This document shows positions 11,477 through 24,588 of a DNA stretch of 64,000 nt, piece after piece. A program made the position numbers and the translations under genes. The notes under the pieces are model-generated. The model did no database searches, was not told the DNA's origin, and was given only the letters and a program-made list of their open reading frames with translations. The stretch is from contig CM076142.1 in assembly GCA_038025085.1 (NCBI GenBank), forward strand, positions 3,199,501-3,263,500, in the 5' to 3' direction. The stretch is from Tetragonia tetragonoides (lineage: Eukaryota > Streptophyta > Magnoliopsida > Caryophyllales > Aizoaceae). Within the stretch, counting starts at the first letter, position 1. Each line of letters begins with the position of its first letter.

Positions 11477-13301
11477 TGTTTTATGCAAGCCAAGCCCGAT
11501 ACATTATATTGCATAATTCAATGAATCTGGGGTCGTCCTCATGCCCTTAGAGGAGATAGAACTCAACATATCGGTGTGTATTTAGAATAGTACAGAGACA
11601 CCATTATTGCACTTGTTTTAAAGTCGGATAATCATATTATATTGGCTTCAAATTGTCCTGTTATGAGGGTACGTCATGCTATTGATTATAAAGGTAACCA
11701 TTAGAGACTATTGAAAAAATAATGCTAGTATATATTCAAAGTCACCATACATATATGTTTACTCCAACTTAGTGAAATCATGTTAAAATTATGTTGACCT
11801 TTAAACTATATTTTTACCTAACGTTTCTATCCTCTTGCTTACTTATTCTATCTTTGACAGGGCACCACATCACATGCATTGCAAATTTGCAATCCAATTC
11901 AACGGTACCATCACATGCTGGACATTTACACATAGGTATATCTTAATGTTTAATGAGATCATCTAAGATTTGATTGTAAATTACTAAGTCCACGTTTTTC
12001 ATTTTGTTTGTATAATATTAGAGCAATATGCTAATTAGTACTCTAATAAGCTAAGGTTGATAGTTTGAAATATTTCCTGATGCAATCAATAAATAAAAGA
12101 AGCAGCAACGTGGAGGGTTTGATCACGATACATGTAAAAAGATATGGACGCTTTGCTTAAAATAATTTATGGTTCCTTTGCTTAATTTATAAAAATAATT
12201 TAATGGAGTATAATAAATGTATAATGTACTACATGTTCAATGTTGATCATTATCAAAAAAAATGTTTGATCACATGGTCAACCCCTAGGATTTAGTGCGC
12301 TCGGAGTTAGGGCGAGGAGATTAGTCGTTGTAGTTGACGCCCGACGATGGATACCCTTAATAAAGAACAAAAAAAAAAAAAAAAAAAACTTTATTTCAAA
12401 TGTAATGTACCTAGACTGCACTCTGTCACTATCGTCGGATATCGATCAAATGCGCGTACGTAGAGAAAAACAAGTGTGAAACGAGACTAATTAATTAGTT
12501 TTATGAGGGGAGTAGTCGCCGCATAGAACTAGGAAAACAAATTTATATGTTCGCATTCGTCATGTCATGATGCCCCTTTGCTGCTTGGAAAGTGCATGTG
12601 TTAAATATTGAGGCATATATAATTAAATTTGTTGCTTATACTCATCTATCATTGTGAAAGGTTGTGATCTATCTTCATCTATTATAATCTTCTTTTTTTT
12701 CTGTTGAATTTGAAAGAATTAAGGTACAAATATTGATATATAAAGACGATCAAACATTATATTTGATCTTTTAGTTATCTCAAGTACGGAAGACCACTTT
12801 GGGACATAGAGGGGGCTAGTGCCTAACAGATGCCTCGTGATTCAGAATATTTTCCTTTAATTTGTTAATATTTTTTATAAAAATAGTCTTATTGTCCTTC
12901 GCACATACCGCATTTTATAAAATCACATGATGATACATCCAAATTCCAATGTACTTGTTTTTTCCAACAAAGGGTAGAAGGAAAAAAAGTGTGATTCATC
13001 ATAGGACCATCTAGTTTCCTTGCGTGGTATGCGACAAATAACGAACTTATCGTCCATACGACCATACCATATGCATATTATTGGAGGTAAGATACATAAA
13101 TGCAAACTAGCAAATGAGGGTAATGAATTAATGATTAAGAGGGTAATAGGGGGAGGTGAGTTTCTTATTATTTCCTAAATGGGGGTAAATCTTACCCTCC
13201 TGACCTTCTCACACCACGCATTACCTCATATACCTTCCATTTTAACGTATAAATTTATTCCATTACCCCTTTAATCATTACCCCCTACTAAACGGGAACG
13301 G
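11477..13301. other. Gene-free AT-rich spacer
   Basis: No convincing gene. A 20-base A-tract at about 12370-12390, preceded by GACGATGGATACCC and AATAAAG, resembles the 3' end of an old poly(A) retroposon. At 13140-13300, G-rich and C-rich stretches (GATTAAGAGGGTAAT against ATTACCCCTTTAATC-like) make a diffuse imperfect inverted repeat that may be a decayed MITE. Confidence 0.35.
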
Positions 13302-13461
13302 ATTCTCTAGAGTTCTTTCTCTAGAGTTCCTCTTTCTCTCACCATTGGATTAGAGGGGGGGTTTTGGAACCATTGGATTAGAAGGGGTAACTTTTGGGAA
13401 ATTGGTAGTTATAGGAGAGAGATGGACACAAAAAAAGAACTCTACAGAAACTCTAGAGAAT
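13302..13461. mobile_element. Inverted-repeat element (same family as 27660-27837)
   Basis: Ends ATTCTCTAGAG and CTCTAGAGAAT are complementary. Internal text ACCATTGGATTAGA appears twice and GGAGAGAGA once, as in the element at 27660-27837. It is about 160 bp and non-coding. No target-site duplication was found, so the superfamily is left open. Confidence 0.6.
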
Positions 13462-14834
13462 GGAACTTCAGAAGATCTAAACACATATGCTGACAATGCA
13501 TGCTTATTGTTTCATTGACGTATGAACATCGTTTGGACTTGTAATTTTAATTTTGCAGTTTCGTTCTCAACAATAGCTTCCATTTCAAGATGTTGAAAGT
13601 TGAAACATGATACTCCGTAATAAAACTTTCAATGGCTAAACATTATATTGCCTATTGGGATTTCTCCATCAAAGTCTTTTTACGTGTGAAACTCTATCCC
13701 TCAACATAATAATTCAACAAAAGTAAGCGTTAAGCTATGCTTTTTTTAATAAAAATGAGAAAATAAATGAGAATTGAGATGAAGTAAACTAAAGTTCAGG
13801 CACAAAAAAAGGAATTTGGGAAGACAACGTAATGGCTAACTCAAAGTTAACTCGTTAAGTGCTTGGTAACTTCTCAATGTGGATTAAACAACCACTTGTA
13901 ATTTGATTTTTATTTTAACAATCTTTTTCTAAATTATATTTATTACTACAAAAAAAAATTATATAGACAATCTATTACTCTTATTAAAGATTATGTTTAG
14001 CAAAATTAGTTGTAGATATAAATGTTAAGCTACAACGAATAATAGATTCAGTTGTTGATAGTAACTTTTACGAAATGACCTTTTTGCCAACAAAATTGCT
14101 TTAGCACTCCCTTTAAATGATTGTTTACCCGAACAATTTTTTTGCAAGTTATTGTCTACCCGACAATTTAAAGCTCCTCTAAAACCTCTCTTCCAAACAT
14201 TGCCAAAGTGAAGCTTGTTTTGACCTTTGTCTCCAACCCATCCCAAATTTGGTTGGGTTTGGGTTGGGTCGGATTTTTTTTTTCTTCATATCAAATCTAA
14301 ACGTGTTCTTTAAAAGGTGGACACTTAATTTCATATAGTATATCTTGTGTGGACTTGGCCCACCGTAGACCAAAAATACTAGTGTAAATATTTTGAGATT
14401 AGGGGATATTTTTGTTAAAAAAATTAGTCCATCTGTGTAGGAGTGAGCAAAATGATCCTGATCCGCCAATCCGATACGTATCCGATTCATTTTTTATCCG
14501 AAATGCGAATATCCTATCCCCTTTTTCTTGGAGTAAAATCGAAGCGGATACGGATTGAGATTTTCACAAACCGGATTTTCGATTTTGCTTACCCTACCTT
14601 TGTCCACCATAAACTAAGCCCACGTTTTTGCAAATTTCTAGAGTTGGTTTTTATAACATTTTTAGATTTTCTACTCAACCTCTTTAGGAGCCCATTTCAC
14701 ACTAATGATTTTTCTCTAGGCCCATTTTACAGATAGACATACGGACATACCAATATCACACAAAACGTTTCGAGGTTTATGGAGGGTTTTAGCGAGGGAA
14801 GACAACGAAGTTTATCAGAAGCAGAAACACAACA
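13462..14834. other. Spacer and upstream region of the MORF8-like gene
   Basis: No gene. At 14343 begins CTTGTGTGGACTTGG, close to the terminus of the foldback element at 51307-51546. A loosely complementary GTCCACCATAAAC lies near 14597, so a diverged member of that family may span about 14343-14626. The 14220-14580 stretch is rich in GGGTTGGGTCGGATT-type degenerate repeats. The last 100 bp should hold the MORF8 5' leader. Confidence 0.35.
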
Positions 14835-17800
14835 ATGACGCTCCAAACCCAGAGACGAGTTTTTCTCTCTCTTCGCCAACAATTCCACTCCTCTCTCAAA
14901 CTCAATCCCCCAATTCCTCGCTCCTCAACTTCTCCACTTCAAAACCCTAACCCTAACTCTCGATCATTTTCATCTTCGATTAAAATTCAAACTCACCATT
15001 TCAGAGCTAGGCCCCTAATCTCTTACAACAATTCGTCGCCATTAATCTCCAATCGAAGCTTTCAAAGCTCTTTCAATGGCGGTCGTACATTTGCGACTCG
15101 ATTGGGAGAATCGAACAACAGACCTCCGAAAGAGACGATTATGCTTGAAGGTTGCGATTTCGAGCATTGGCTTGTTGTTGTGGAACCTCCTGATCAACAG
15201 CTCACACGCGATGAGATTATTGATGGTTATATCAAAACCCTAGCTCACGTATTTGGAAGGTTCTCTTTCTTTCAAAACTCGAATTTTCTCGCATTTTGCT
15301 AGTTAGGTTAATTTTGGATATGTCTGATAGTGAATAATTGGTTGGATTTGTAGTGAAATGGAAGCTCGGATGAAGATTTATTCAGTTTCGACACGGCATT
15401 ATTATGCTTTTGGAGCTTTAGTGTCGGAAGAGCTTGCTGATAAACTCAAGGGTATGCAACTGTTTACCATTATATAATGTTATCAATGCTTCAAACTTCA
15501 TAGCAACATACTTAATTTAATATACAAAGTGATTAAACCTTGTTAGTTTTTACATGTCTATAAGACTAATAATCAAAGAAAACAAAGTAGTTCAATCAGT
15601 GGTCTTTTTTCTTTTCTTTTTTTTTTGTGTGTGTGTGTGTGTGTGTGAGTCTTTGGTTGGCTTATACTTGTCTGTATAGAGTGGTTTCGGATAGCGAGTG
15701 GCCTATGGTAAGATTTACATATGCAGCAGTTGTGTAAAGTAAAATCCACTCTATTAGATTACACAACTTGAAGAAACCTTTCCCCTTCATTTGATTTGTT
15801 CTTGCTTCCTGCTTCGCGATGATATTGCTGTAAATTGTGACACTCCAGTATACGATTTTAAATATCTTATTTTGAATTTTGATTCCAAATTGAATAAACT
15901 TGAAAGTAATGTAATAATGTTTGTAGAAACTAATTACTTTGTATGTGTTAACTACTAATTGTTGAGAGTTTCCCTTCCCATTTTATTTCTAAAATTGGAT
16001 GTAGTTGTTGAAATAGTGGTCTATATTTATTTTGTTTGGCCTCAATAGAAAATTAAAACATATAAAAGTGGAGCATTATGTATCTTCGCATCGATGTTGG
16101 TGCACTTTTTGTTTGGATGAGGAAGAAGAATGGAATATCAGACTATCAGATTGATCCCTGTGTAGTGTGTACAAATAGCAAGACAAAGTCAGCATTGATA
16201 GAGGAAGACAACCGAAAGAATTGTCACCCAATCCCCCACCCTCTCAAAATAAGTTGCATTTGTAAATCGAAAATATTTCTTCATTCTTAAAGTCTGATAA
16301 CCATCGGTAATAATGTGACTCATTGGCAATGTTGTCATAGTTGGTTAGACAATCTGTTTACACCCTCTTGTTTGTCTTATTTATCCTGTTAGGTGTTAAC
16401 TTTAAGCATTTTGTGCTGGAATTGTCGTTTAAGTAATTATGTTTATTGGTACTGGTTCTACCTCTTTGTAGGCTTGTAGCCCCTCACATCTTCTCCAGAA
16501 CTGTATTAGAAGATGGTTGCTGACTGATTTGTTGGGTCACTCCATCCTACATTAATTCAATGCATATAAAAGCTTCATCGTTTCATCCCCTTACAATACC
16601 TGTTATGTGAAACCTTGACTGTACAAAGTGAAGTGCTCTGTTTGCTAGTTTATTTGTGAAGATACAAGATGTAAGTAAAGCACTGAACTGATAAGGCTTA
16701 TCTTCTCCTCATTTTCTTTTGGATCAGAGCAGCCACATGTTCGATGGGTTCTTCCAGATTCTTACTTTGATGTTAAGAACAAAACCTATGCGGGTAAGTA
16801 TCATCATTGCTGATCTGTTCGTCATATTAGGCTATTTTTTTATTTTTTTTTGAAAGACATATTAGGCTATTCTTGATTGACTCTTCGTCCTAAGGTAGTT
16901 GTATCGTTGTGATAATGTCTTCAAAGATACCATAATCCATTGTTTATTACGTCTACCTTTTCCTTTTCATTTTTGCCTCCCTTTTGTGGGTTAAGGAGTG
17001 TCAAAATTCTCTGCTTAGGCATACCATATTCACTATGTCTGTGGAGATGTTGTATTACTGTATTTCGCTGAATACCTTCGTGGTTCATGTGGATACTTAT
17101 GTTTTCTTTGGATGGGAGTCATGAGACAGCTTAAGTATAGTGCCCTGGTAGTGGCGTAATTCTGGTTTCTATAACACTGGATGTGATCCTGAGTGAATGA
17201 TTGCCCTTACCTATGTTACTCGGACTAGGGTACAGGAGTCCAAAGTGGGTACATTTACTTTCTGAAAAATTTGCATGTTTTATCCTTAATGTATTCAGTG
17301 TCCTACACAGCTTTTCGAGTTGAAATGAAGAGTCTAAGTAACAAAGGCCCTTCCCAGTGTCCCCCCCCCCTCCCAAAAAAAAAAAGTTGACAGATTTTGC
17401 AGCCATGTATATTCGTTTTTCTTCTTTCAACCCCCTGTTGTTCTCATCGCAATAGCTCTCTTAACAGGCGAGCCTTTCATCAATGGACAGCCAGTTCCAT
17501 ATGACCCAAAATATCACGAGATATGGCTTCGTAACCATGAGCATTCCTTGAGAAATAATATGAGAAGTAACAGGAAGCAAAGGGATCCAAACTCTTCACG
17601 CCCACGATCAAGATCACTTCCAACTGCGTCAGCACCTAGCAGCATGAACCAGAACTCAATGCCTGCAGCTGGTCCTCAAAACCAGGCTCAACAAACCTCC
17701 AACACTCTGAATCGGACATCCCAGCTTTTATCTTCATCGAAACCTGATGTTGCCTGCCAGGATACGGTGCCATCTGCTGGTTCTTTAAATCAAGCTCTGC

Positions 17801-19413
17801 CACAATCTCAAATGCAGAACCCCACCCGCCCACCCTTTTCTCAAAGTCGGGCACCTCAATACGAAATGCGAAACTACTCATCACCATCGACCTCACCTCC
17901 ATCCCCACCTTCAGCTGCAAGTGATCCCAACTGCCAGAGCGTGGGCAACCAGAATACGAACAAGACGCCTGTCACAGGTTCTCAGAATCAGGTTTGGCAT
18001 CCACCTCAAATGCAGAAACAAACATCTTCACCTTTTTCTCAGAGTCAGGCTCCTCAACATTCCCAAATGCAAAACCACTCATCACCATGGACCTCAACTC
18101 CACACCGGTCGTCGACTACAATGAACGCCAACTGCGATAGCTGGGGCAACCAGAGTCAGAACTGGACACCTGTCACAGGTTCTCAGAATCATGCCGAGCA
18201 TCCATCTCAAATGCAGAAACAAATATCTCCACCTTCTCCCACTTCAAATTCTTGCACTTCAGCATGGAATGGTCGGAGCCAGAGTTGGGCACCTACCTCA
18301 GGATACCAAAGTCAGCAACAGCCCCCAAATTCAGACGACATATATTCACATAACAATTTTCCACGTCCAGACGCTTCAAGTAACATGCCATCTCACATGC
18401 TGAGCTCACATATTCCTGGAGGGGGTATGCCAACTAAAGTGCAGCAGAACAACTACTATTACAGAGATATTCCACATCATGAGCGAAACAGTGTTCCACA
18501 AAATGGTTATCCACCAGAGAGACAGACTCTGAACCATCAACAGTACCAGAACAGTTACACAAACATGCAAAGTTCAAACGCGGTGGCATCTCCTCAGCGG
18601 GACTGGAACCACCAAATGACAAATATGTCACCTTCTGCTTCTTGTAGGGATTTGCCACCTCACATGCAGAAACCAGGTTTCCATGGAGACGATGTGCCAT
18701 CTCCACTTAAGTGGAATGGTTACTCCAACAGAGATATTCCATGTGATGGACAGAATGGTGGTTCCCAGAATGGTTTTAGGTCAAGGGGTTTGGAACATCA
18801 ACAATACCACAATGGTTATAGGTCAATGGGTTTGGAACATCAACAATACCGGAATGGTTATAGAGACCTGCAAAGTTCAACTGCTGTAATATCTTCGCAG
18901 GGCGGTTGGAACAGCCAAAGTGTAAATGTGACACATTCGTCTCCTCCAAGGAGCATGCCATCTCACATGCAGAACCCAGATTTTCATACAGAGAGCATGC
19001 CGTTTCCAACTCAGCAGAATGGTTACTCAGTCAGAGATATTCCAGATGATGTGCAAAATGGTGGTTACCAACATGGTTATCCATCCCATCCTTCCAAACA
19101 TCACCGTTATCAAAATAACTCCAGGGACCAGCAAAATTCAGATGCTATGGCATCTCCTCAAGGTTGGAACAAGCAAAATCTGACACCTCGCATGCAGAAT
19201 AGCAACGTACCAAACACAAACATGACACCTCAAGTACAAAACCATTGGTCCCAAGGTGCAGATGTGCCCAGGGCAATGCAGAACAATGAACAAGCTGCTC
19301 AGCAAGTAGAAAACCGTAGTACAGGGGCTGTCCCTAGGTACACTAATTTCAGTAATGTGCAAACAAAAGAACACCAGGAGCGTGATATGCCCACTGATAA
19401 AGAGTATGTGTGA
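14835..19413 (+). CDS. MORF8: MORF8/RIP1-like multiple organellar RNA editing factor with very long C-terminal tail (844 aa)
   Basis: Member of the MORF/RIP family, which binds PPR proteins at C-to-U editing sites; MORF8 in Arabidopsis acts in mitochondria and plastids. Exons: 14835-15259, 15354-15451, 16728-16793, 17468-19413; 2535 nt, frame intact across all three GT-AG introns. The first 90 residues are Ser/Arg/Asn-rich with few acids, fitting an organelle transit peptide. The MORF domain spans about residues 97-220: PPKETIMLEGCDFEHWLVVV, EARMKIYSVSTRHYYAFGAL, VRWVLPDSYFDVKNKTYAGE and PYDPKYHEIWLRNH match MORF8 closely. After that come about 620 residues of Q/N/S/P-rich low complexity. These hold about 60-aa repeats (TPVTGSQN ... 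HPPQMQKQ) and then about 90-110-aa repeats (YRDIP ... NGY ... HQQYHNGYR ... MPSHMQNP). Arabidopsis MORF8 is about 395 aa, so the tail is unusually long. Domain assignment is secure; tail function is unknown. Confidence 0.93.
17950..19150 (+). repeat. Degenerate in-frame coding repeats in the MORF8-like tail
   Basis: Within the last exon, nucleotide and protein repeats recur: ACTGGACACCTGTCACAGG-type units near 17960 and 18160, GAACATCAACAATACC at 18797 and 18836, and TCTCACATGCAGAACCC-type units near 18657 and 18960. They all stay in frame, so expansion has been by whole-codon duplication. Confidence 0.75.
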
Positions 19414-19799
19414 GCATCAAAATGAAGGGGGTTTTCGGCTGGCCTTGGTGGTACTGCCCACTTGCCCAGTAGTAAAATATGGATGTCGCAAATGATGGAA
19501 CTGCACAGTTGAATGTTTACAATGTATCAGATGTCTTGTTATTTTATAATACTAGTATTTGATAATGGCCTACATAGCTAGCAGGTCCTTAACATAACAA
19601 CTAATCAAGACGTACAGAGTATAGACACTTATTTTTATTCTTTTGATAAATCCAAAAAACTACATACTCAATTTGATTATCCATACTTTCTCCCTATATA
19701 ATTTTGTGAAAATAATAACATGAGAAAAACAAAATTTCCAAAAACTTGTCATGGTCGATTCGCTTACTCAATCAATATGTATTTTCTTCATATTAATCT
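19414..19799 (+). other. 3' flank of MORF8-like gene
   Basis: AT-rich sequence between the MORF8 stop and the LINE. It presumably contains the MORF8 3' UTR. There is no ORF and no clear poly(A) signal that I would single out. The exact 5' end of the LINE is somewhere between about 19750 and 19840. Confidence 0.35.
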
Positions 19800-19839
19800 C
19801 TGCTGAGGGCGATTCGCGTTCAATTGTCTTTTCGCTGCC

Positions 19840-21448
19840 ATGGTCGTAGGTAATGGTAAGGGAGGTAAGCGAGGGAGACCTCGGAAGAACGCCAACAATG
19901 GCGATGTGACTGGAGAAGCTAAGGAGTCATCTCCAACTCGACAGCCTGTTTGTCTTGGGGATTTTCTTGATAAAGCAACTGTGAATAAGGGGAAATCAAT
20001 TGTGAACCCTAATTCACAGAAAGAGATTGGTAAACCGACTGCGAAACCATTAATGATACCTAATTCCTCTGTCAATCTTGAGGATTTAGGCTTCGTGGAG
20101 TGTGCTGTACCAAATTCGCCAATTGCGAATGAAGAATTTCGTTGATTGAGTTGGGCGGATGAAATGGAACATTGCGTAGAGTCACCAAGGTCGGTGAATT
20201 CAGCCAATGATGGCGATGGTGATGGGGATACCGTTATTACTGATCATGAGGTGAATGGTAATGATGATCAGATTCTTGATAATGAGGTTGGGAAGAATCA
20301 TATCAATGGTGAAGGTGTTCACAGTTCATGTGACCCATGGGAGCAAATTCTCGAAGAATGGTAATGGTGGTCTTGGGAGCAAAAAGAAGACCGAGTGGGC
20401 CAAGCTGTTTAGGGAAAATAGAGATCCGTCTCAGGGGATGCGACTGTCTTTTATTGATGTTGGAGAAGATGAAGTGGTACAGATGGAGATGGCTGACATT
20501 CAAGATTCTCTGGAATTCTGGAAACATTCTTTGGCAGGGTATATACTTGGAGGTAAGGCTTCACTTACGGCTATGCAGAAATTTATTTCTTCTTCCTGGA
20601 AACATATTGCATCACCACAAGTTCACATGCATAGTCAGGGATGGTTTATGTTGAAATTTCCCACTGAAGAGGCAAAAGAACTTGCACTTGAGGGGGGTCC
20701 ATGGTATGTAGCAAATAGATTGATTGTTTTGAAGCCTTGGACACCTGAATTTGTGTTTGGAAATGAGGAGATGAGCAAGGTTCCTGTATGGGTTACATAC
20801 CCTAATCTTGATCAACAATTTTGGTCAAAGAATGGGCTTAGCAAAGTGGGGAGCAAAATAGGCAAACCCTTGTATGCAGATAAATGTACAACTCAACGCA
20901 CTCGAATTTCCTATGCAAGATTACTGATTGAAGTTGATTTGAAGAAGAACTTGCCTAAAGAAATTGTCTTGAGGTCCCCTCTTGGCATGAAATATGTGCA
21001 GAGAGTTGTTTATGAGAATCTGCCGAGGTTTTGTACTATTTGCAAGAGGGTTGGTCATGACTTGAATAGGTGCGGGTCACGCAAGCCAGTAGAGGTGATT
21101 AACCTTGATTCTGGTACTGTTCAGGAGGCGGTTCCCCCTGGGGTTGCTTTTGATCCCAAGAATATTGAACACAGCCCTAAGAGGCAGGTTGTGAGGGAGG
21201 TTCCTGTGGTTACAGTTGTGACTCCAACACAGTTGGGGCTGCAGACGGATGGGTTTCAGATGGTGAGGAGCCCTATTAGTAAGATAGCAGGAACTATTAT
21301 ACAGAGAAAATGGCGATCTGATGGTCGCATTACAGGTAATCCTCAAAATATACCTCTTGCTAATGGGTTTGGGGTGTTTTTGAATGATGGTTATCTTGAG
21401 GATGAGGTGGTTAATGGGGTAGGCAGTGCCATCCCTCCTGATAAATGA
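19840..21448 (+). pseudogene. LINE ORF1: DUF4283-like domain plus CCHC zinc knuckle, disrupted
   Basis: Encodes the RNA-binding partner of plant L1 elements. It starts with a basic AT-hook-like GKRGRPRKN. Frame 1 is interrupted by TGA at 20143-20145, then continues as LSWADEMEHCVE until about 20350, where a frameshift moves the reading to the frame of GSKKKTEWAKLFRENRDPS. The DUF4283-like region is represented by FWKHSLAGYILGGKASLTAM through EGGPWYVANRLIVLKPWTPE. The zinc knuckle is CTICKRVGHDLNRC near 21034-21075, a CX2CX4HX4C pattern. The stop codon overlaps the ORF2 start as ATGA (21445-21448). Confidence 0.88.
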
Positions 21449-24400
21449 ATCTTGCTTTTTGGAATGTAAGAGGGTGCAATGACCCTCTCAAAATAAAGGA
21501 GGTTAAGAAATTTTTTCTTACACAGAAATTGGATTTTTTTGCTGTTATAGAAACACGAATAAAGGAGTCAAAATTTGATTCTATGATTCATAAGATGTTT
21601 AGGCAGTTTAATAGTGTTAGCAATCATGCTTATCACTATAATGGTCGTATTTGGTGCCTTTGGAAGCCTGGGGCACTTTCTGTGAACGTGATTGCTATGT
21701 CCGCTCAAGCAGTCCATTTGCAAATACAGAATAAAAAAGGGTTGCAGTTTTATGTGTCTGTGGTGTATGGGTTTAATCAGGGTGAGAGAAGGAATGAGTT
21801 GTGGGACGATTTGTGCTGTCGAGCTAGGTCTTTCAATGGGCCTTGGCTTGTTGCGGGTGATTTTAATGTTGTTCTGGCATCTGATGGGAGGATCTCTGAG
21901 GTGCCTCCATGCTACCAGGAGATGGATGATTTTGTGAGATGTTTGGGTCAGTGTGGCCTTCAGGATTTACCGTTTGTTGGAGCAAAGTTCACATGGTCCA
22001 ACAAACAGGGAGATGATAAGATGGTCATGAGTAAATTGGATCGTGTTTTGGGTAATGTTGATTGGTTTGTAAAACAATTTCCTGTTACTGTGGAATTTGC
22101 TAATCGGGGGATCTCTGATCACTCCCCTGGCTTGGTAAGTTCAGACAAGATGCAACACAGGGCCCTAGAACATTTCGATTTCTCAATGCCTGGTGTGAGG
22201 ATGAGAACTTCTTGAGCACTGTTAAAAAAGTGTGGGACCAGCATGTGCATGGGTGTGCTATGTACCGGGTATCTAAGAAGTTGCAGTGGCTGAAAAAAGA
22301 ACTCAAGCTGCTGCATCATTCTAGTTTCAGCAGATTTGTTGACAGAGTCAAGGCTGCGGAGACACAACTGTATGAGGTACAGGAACTTTTACAGACACAA
22401 CCAGGGGATGTTTCCTTACTTAATAAGGAAAGGGAGGCTCTGGCCACCTATATGAATTTGAGAAAAACAGAAGAAGCTATCTTACAGCAACAAGCTAAGT
22501 GTACGGAGATAAAATTGGGAGATGAGAATAACAGATTTTTTCAGGCAAAAGCTAGAGAGAAGACTGTCAAGAATGGAATCAAAGCTCTTTATGATACCAG
22601 TGGTAGAAGTATTACTGACGGGAAAGAGATTACTGAGATGGTGGTGGGTTTTTATAAACAGTTGTTTGGTACTGCTTACCCCGTTGACACTTTTGATGAG
22701 GTTGAGTTCAAAGATGGGCCTATCCTTACTCAACAACAGCAGGATAGTATTTCTCAGTCAGTGACTTATAAAGAAATTAGAGATGCTATTTTTAGTATTC
22801 CTGATACTAAAGCTACGGGACCCGATGGATATAATTCTCTTTTTTTCAAGAAAGCATGGGGAATTGTTGGTGATGATGTGTGCCGAGCTGTTTCAGATTT
22901 CTTTTTGAATGGTAAGCAGCTTAAAGCCATTAACTCTACTGCTGTCACTCTCATACCAAAAGTGGATAACCCTTCATATGTGGCTGAGTACCGTCCTATT
23001 GCGTGCTGCAATATTTTGTACAAAGTTATTACGAAGTTGCTGACTGATAAACTCAAGTCTGTGGTTGAGGGGTTGATTGGACCTGAGCAGGCAGCGTTCA
23101 TTGCGGGGTGTAGAATTAATGACAATATTTTACTTGCACACGAGTTAGTGCAAGGTTATGGTAGGAAAGGGGTATCACCCCGTGCAATGTTGAAGATCGA
23201 TGTTCGTAAGGCGTATGATTCTGTCAGCTGGAGCTTCCTTGAGGGGATGCTAAAAGTTCTTGGTTTTCCTATTTGGTTCTGTCAGAGGATAATGGTTTGT
23301 GTAACATCGTCTCAGTTTTCTTTCAATATTAATGGTCGTCTACAGGGGTTCTTCAAAGGGCAGAGGGGTCTTAGGCAGGGAGATCCCATCTCTCCCTACC
23401 TATTTGTAATATGTATGGAAGGCTTGTCAAGATTACTTAGGAAGCTGAACAATAATGGGGATTTTAATTTCCATCCCAAGTGTGAGCGACTGGGCATTCC
23501 TCACATGATTTTTGCTGATGATCTGTTGATTTTTTCTAGAGGTGATGTTATCTCTATCTCTGCTGTTGTTGTGGCTTTTAATAGATTTGCAATGTTATCT
23601 GGGTTAGTTGCTAATGACTGCAAGAGCTGTTTTTACTTTGGGGGCCTTGATGCTCATACTAGGGATGGTATTTTGGAGGCTACAGGGTTTCAAGAGGGTT
23701 CTCTCCCCTTTAAATACCTAGGTGTCCCACTATCTGCGACAAGGGTTACCAGGGCTATGTGTATGCCTCTCATTAATAACATTTCTCGGAAGATTCATCA
23801 TTGGGCAGGGAGATTCCTTAGTTTTGCTGGGAGGATTCAGCTGTGGAATTCGGTGATTTTCTCTACCCTTAATTACTGGTGTGGTGTGTTTTTATTGCCC
23901 AAGCAGGTCATTTATGACATTGAGAAATTAGGAAGGAGCTTTATTTGGGGAAAAGTTGATAAAAACAGGTTTGTTTCTCCTGTGAGTTGGGATAGTATGA
24001 GCTGGCCTAAAGAGCAGGGAGGTGTGCAGATCAGAAACATCGAGGTATGGAATTTTGCTACCACTTGTAAGAATCTTTGATGGGTGGATAATGTTAAAGG
24101 GGGTAATTGGGCAGCCTGGGTTGTTGAATACCACTTGAATAGGAAGCATCTTTGGGAAGTTAAACCTCTAGGTAGCAGCTTTTGGCTATGGAAAAAGCTG
24201 TTACATGTCAGAGACCAATTGGTTCTGTGGTAATCAGGAGACAACAAAGATTGCTCTCGATGGCATGGTTAAGGGTGGTCGCTTTAAGATTCAGCTTGCT
24301 TATGATGTGGTGCGTGGAACAAAACCGAGAGTTCGTTGGCATAACGTGGAATGGGAAAGGGTTGCTAGACCAAGGCACTCCTTTATTGCGTGGCTGGCGT

Positions 24401-24588
24401 GTCAGGACAGGCTGCTAACTAAGACACTACTGTGTGCTAGAGGGATCCCTATGGACACTCAATGTGCCCTTTGTAATGATGATGAGGAAAATTGTGATCA
24501 TTTATTCTTTCAATGTGCTGTGGCAGCCCAAGTTTGGCATGTGATTAGGACTTGGGTTGGCTTACGGAGAGGAGCCTTAAGCTTGTGA
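21445..24588 (+). pseudogene. LINE ORF2: AP-type endonuclease, reverse transcriptase, zf-RVT; disrupted
   Basis: The endonuclease (21445 to about 22135) starts MNLAFWNVRGCNDPLK and shows the expected ETRI, VVYGF, AGDFNVV and SDHSPG motifs. A frameshift near 22135 joins it to the RT frame (22212-24080), which has DTKATGPDGYNSLFFKKAW, YRPIACCNILYKVITK, GLRQGDPISPYLF and the catalytic FADDLLIF. A TGA at 24078-24080, a frameshift near 24225 and a TGA at 24586-24588 break the rest. The frame from 24205 carries the zinc-binding RT domain (CALCNDDEENCDHLFFQC), and homologous reading continues to about 24905. No RNase H domain is visible. Order and motifs place it in the L1 clade. Confidence 0.92.

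Noticed and set aside
19840..20364. Host genes instead of LINE ORF1
   Set aside because: Continues by frame into DUF4283-like and zinc-knuckle sequence and then endonuclease/RT; it is the LINE's ORF1.
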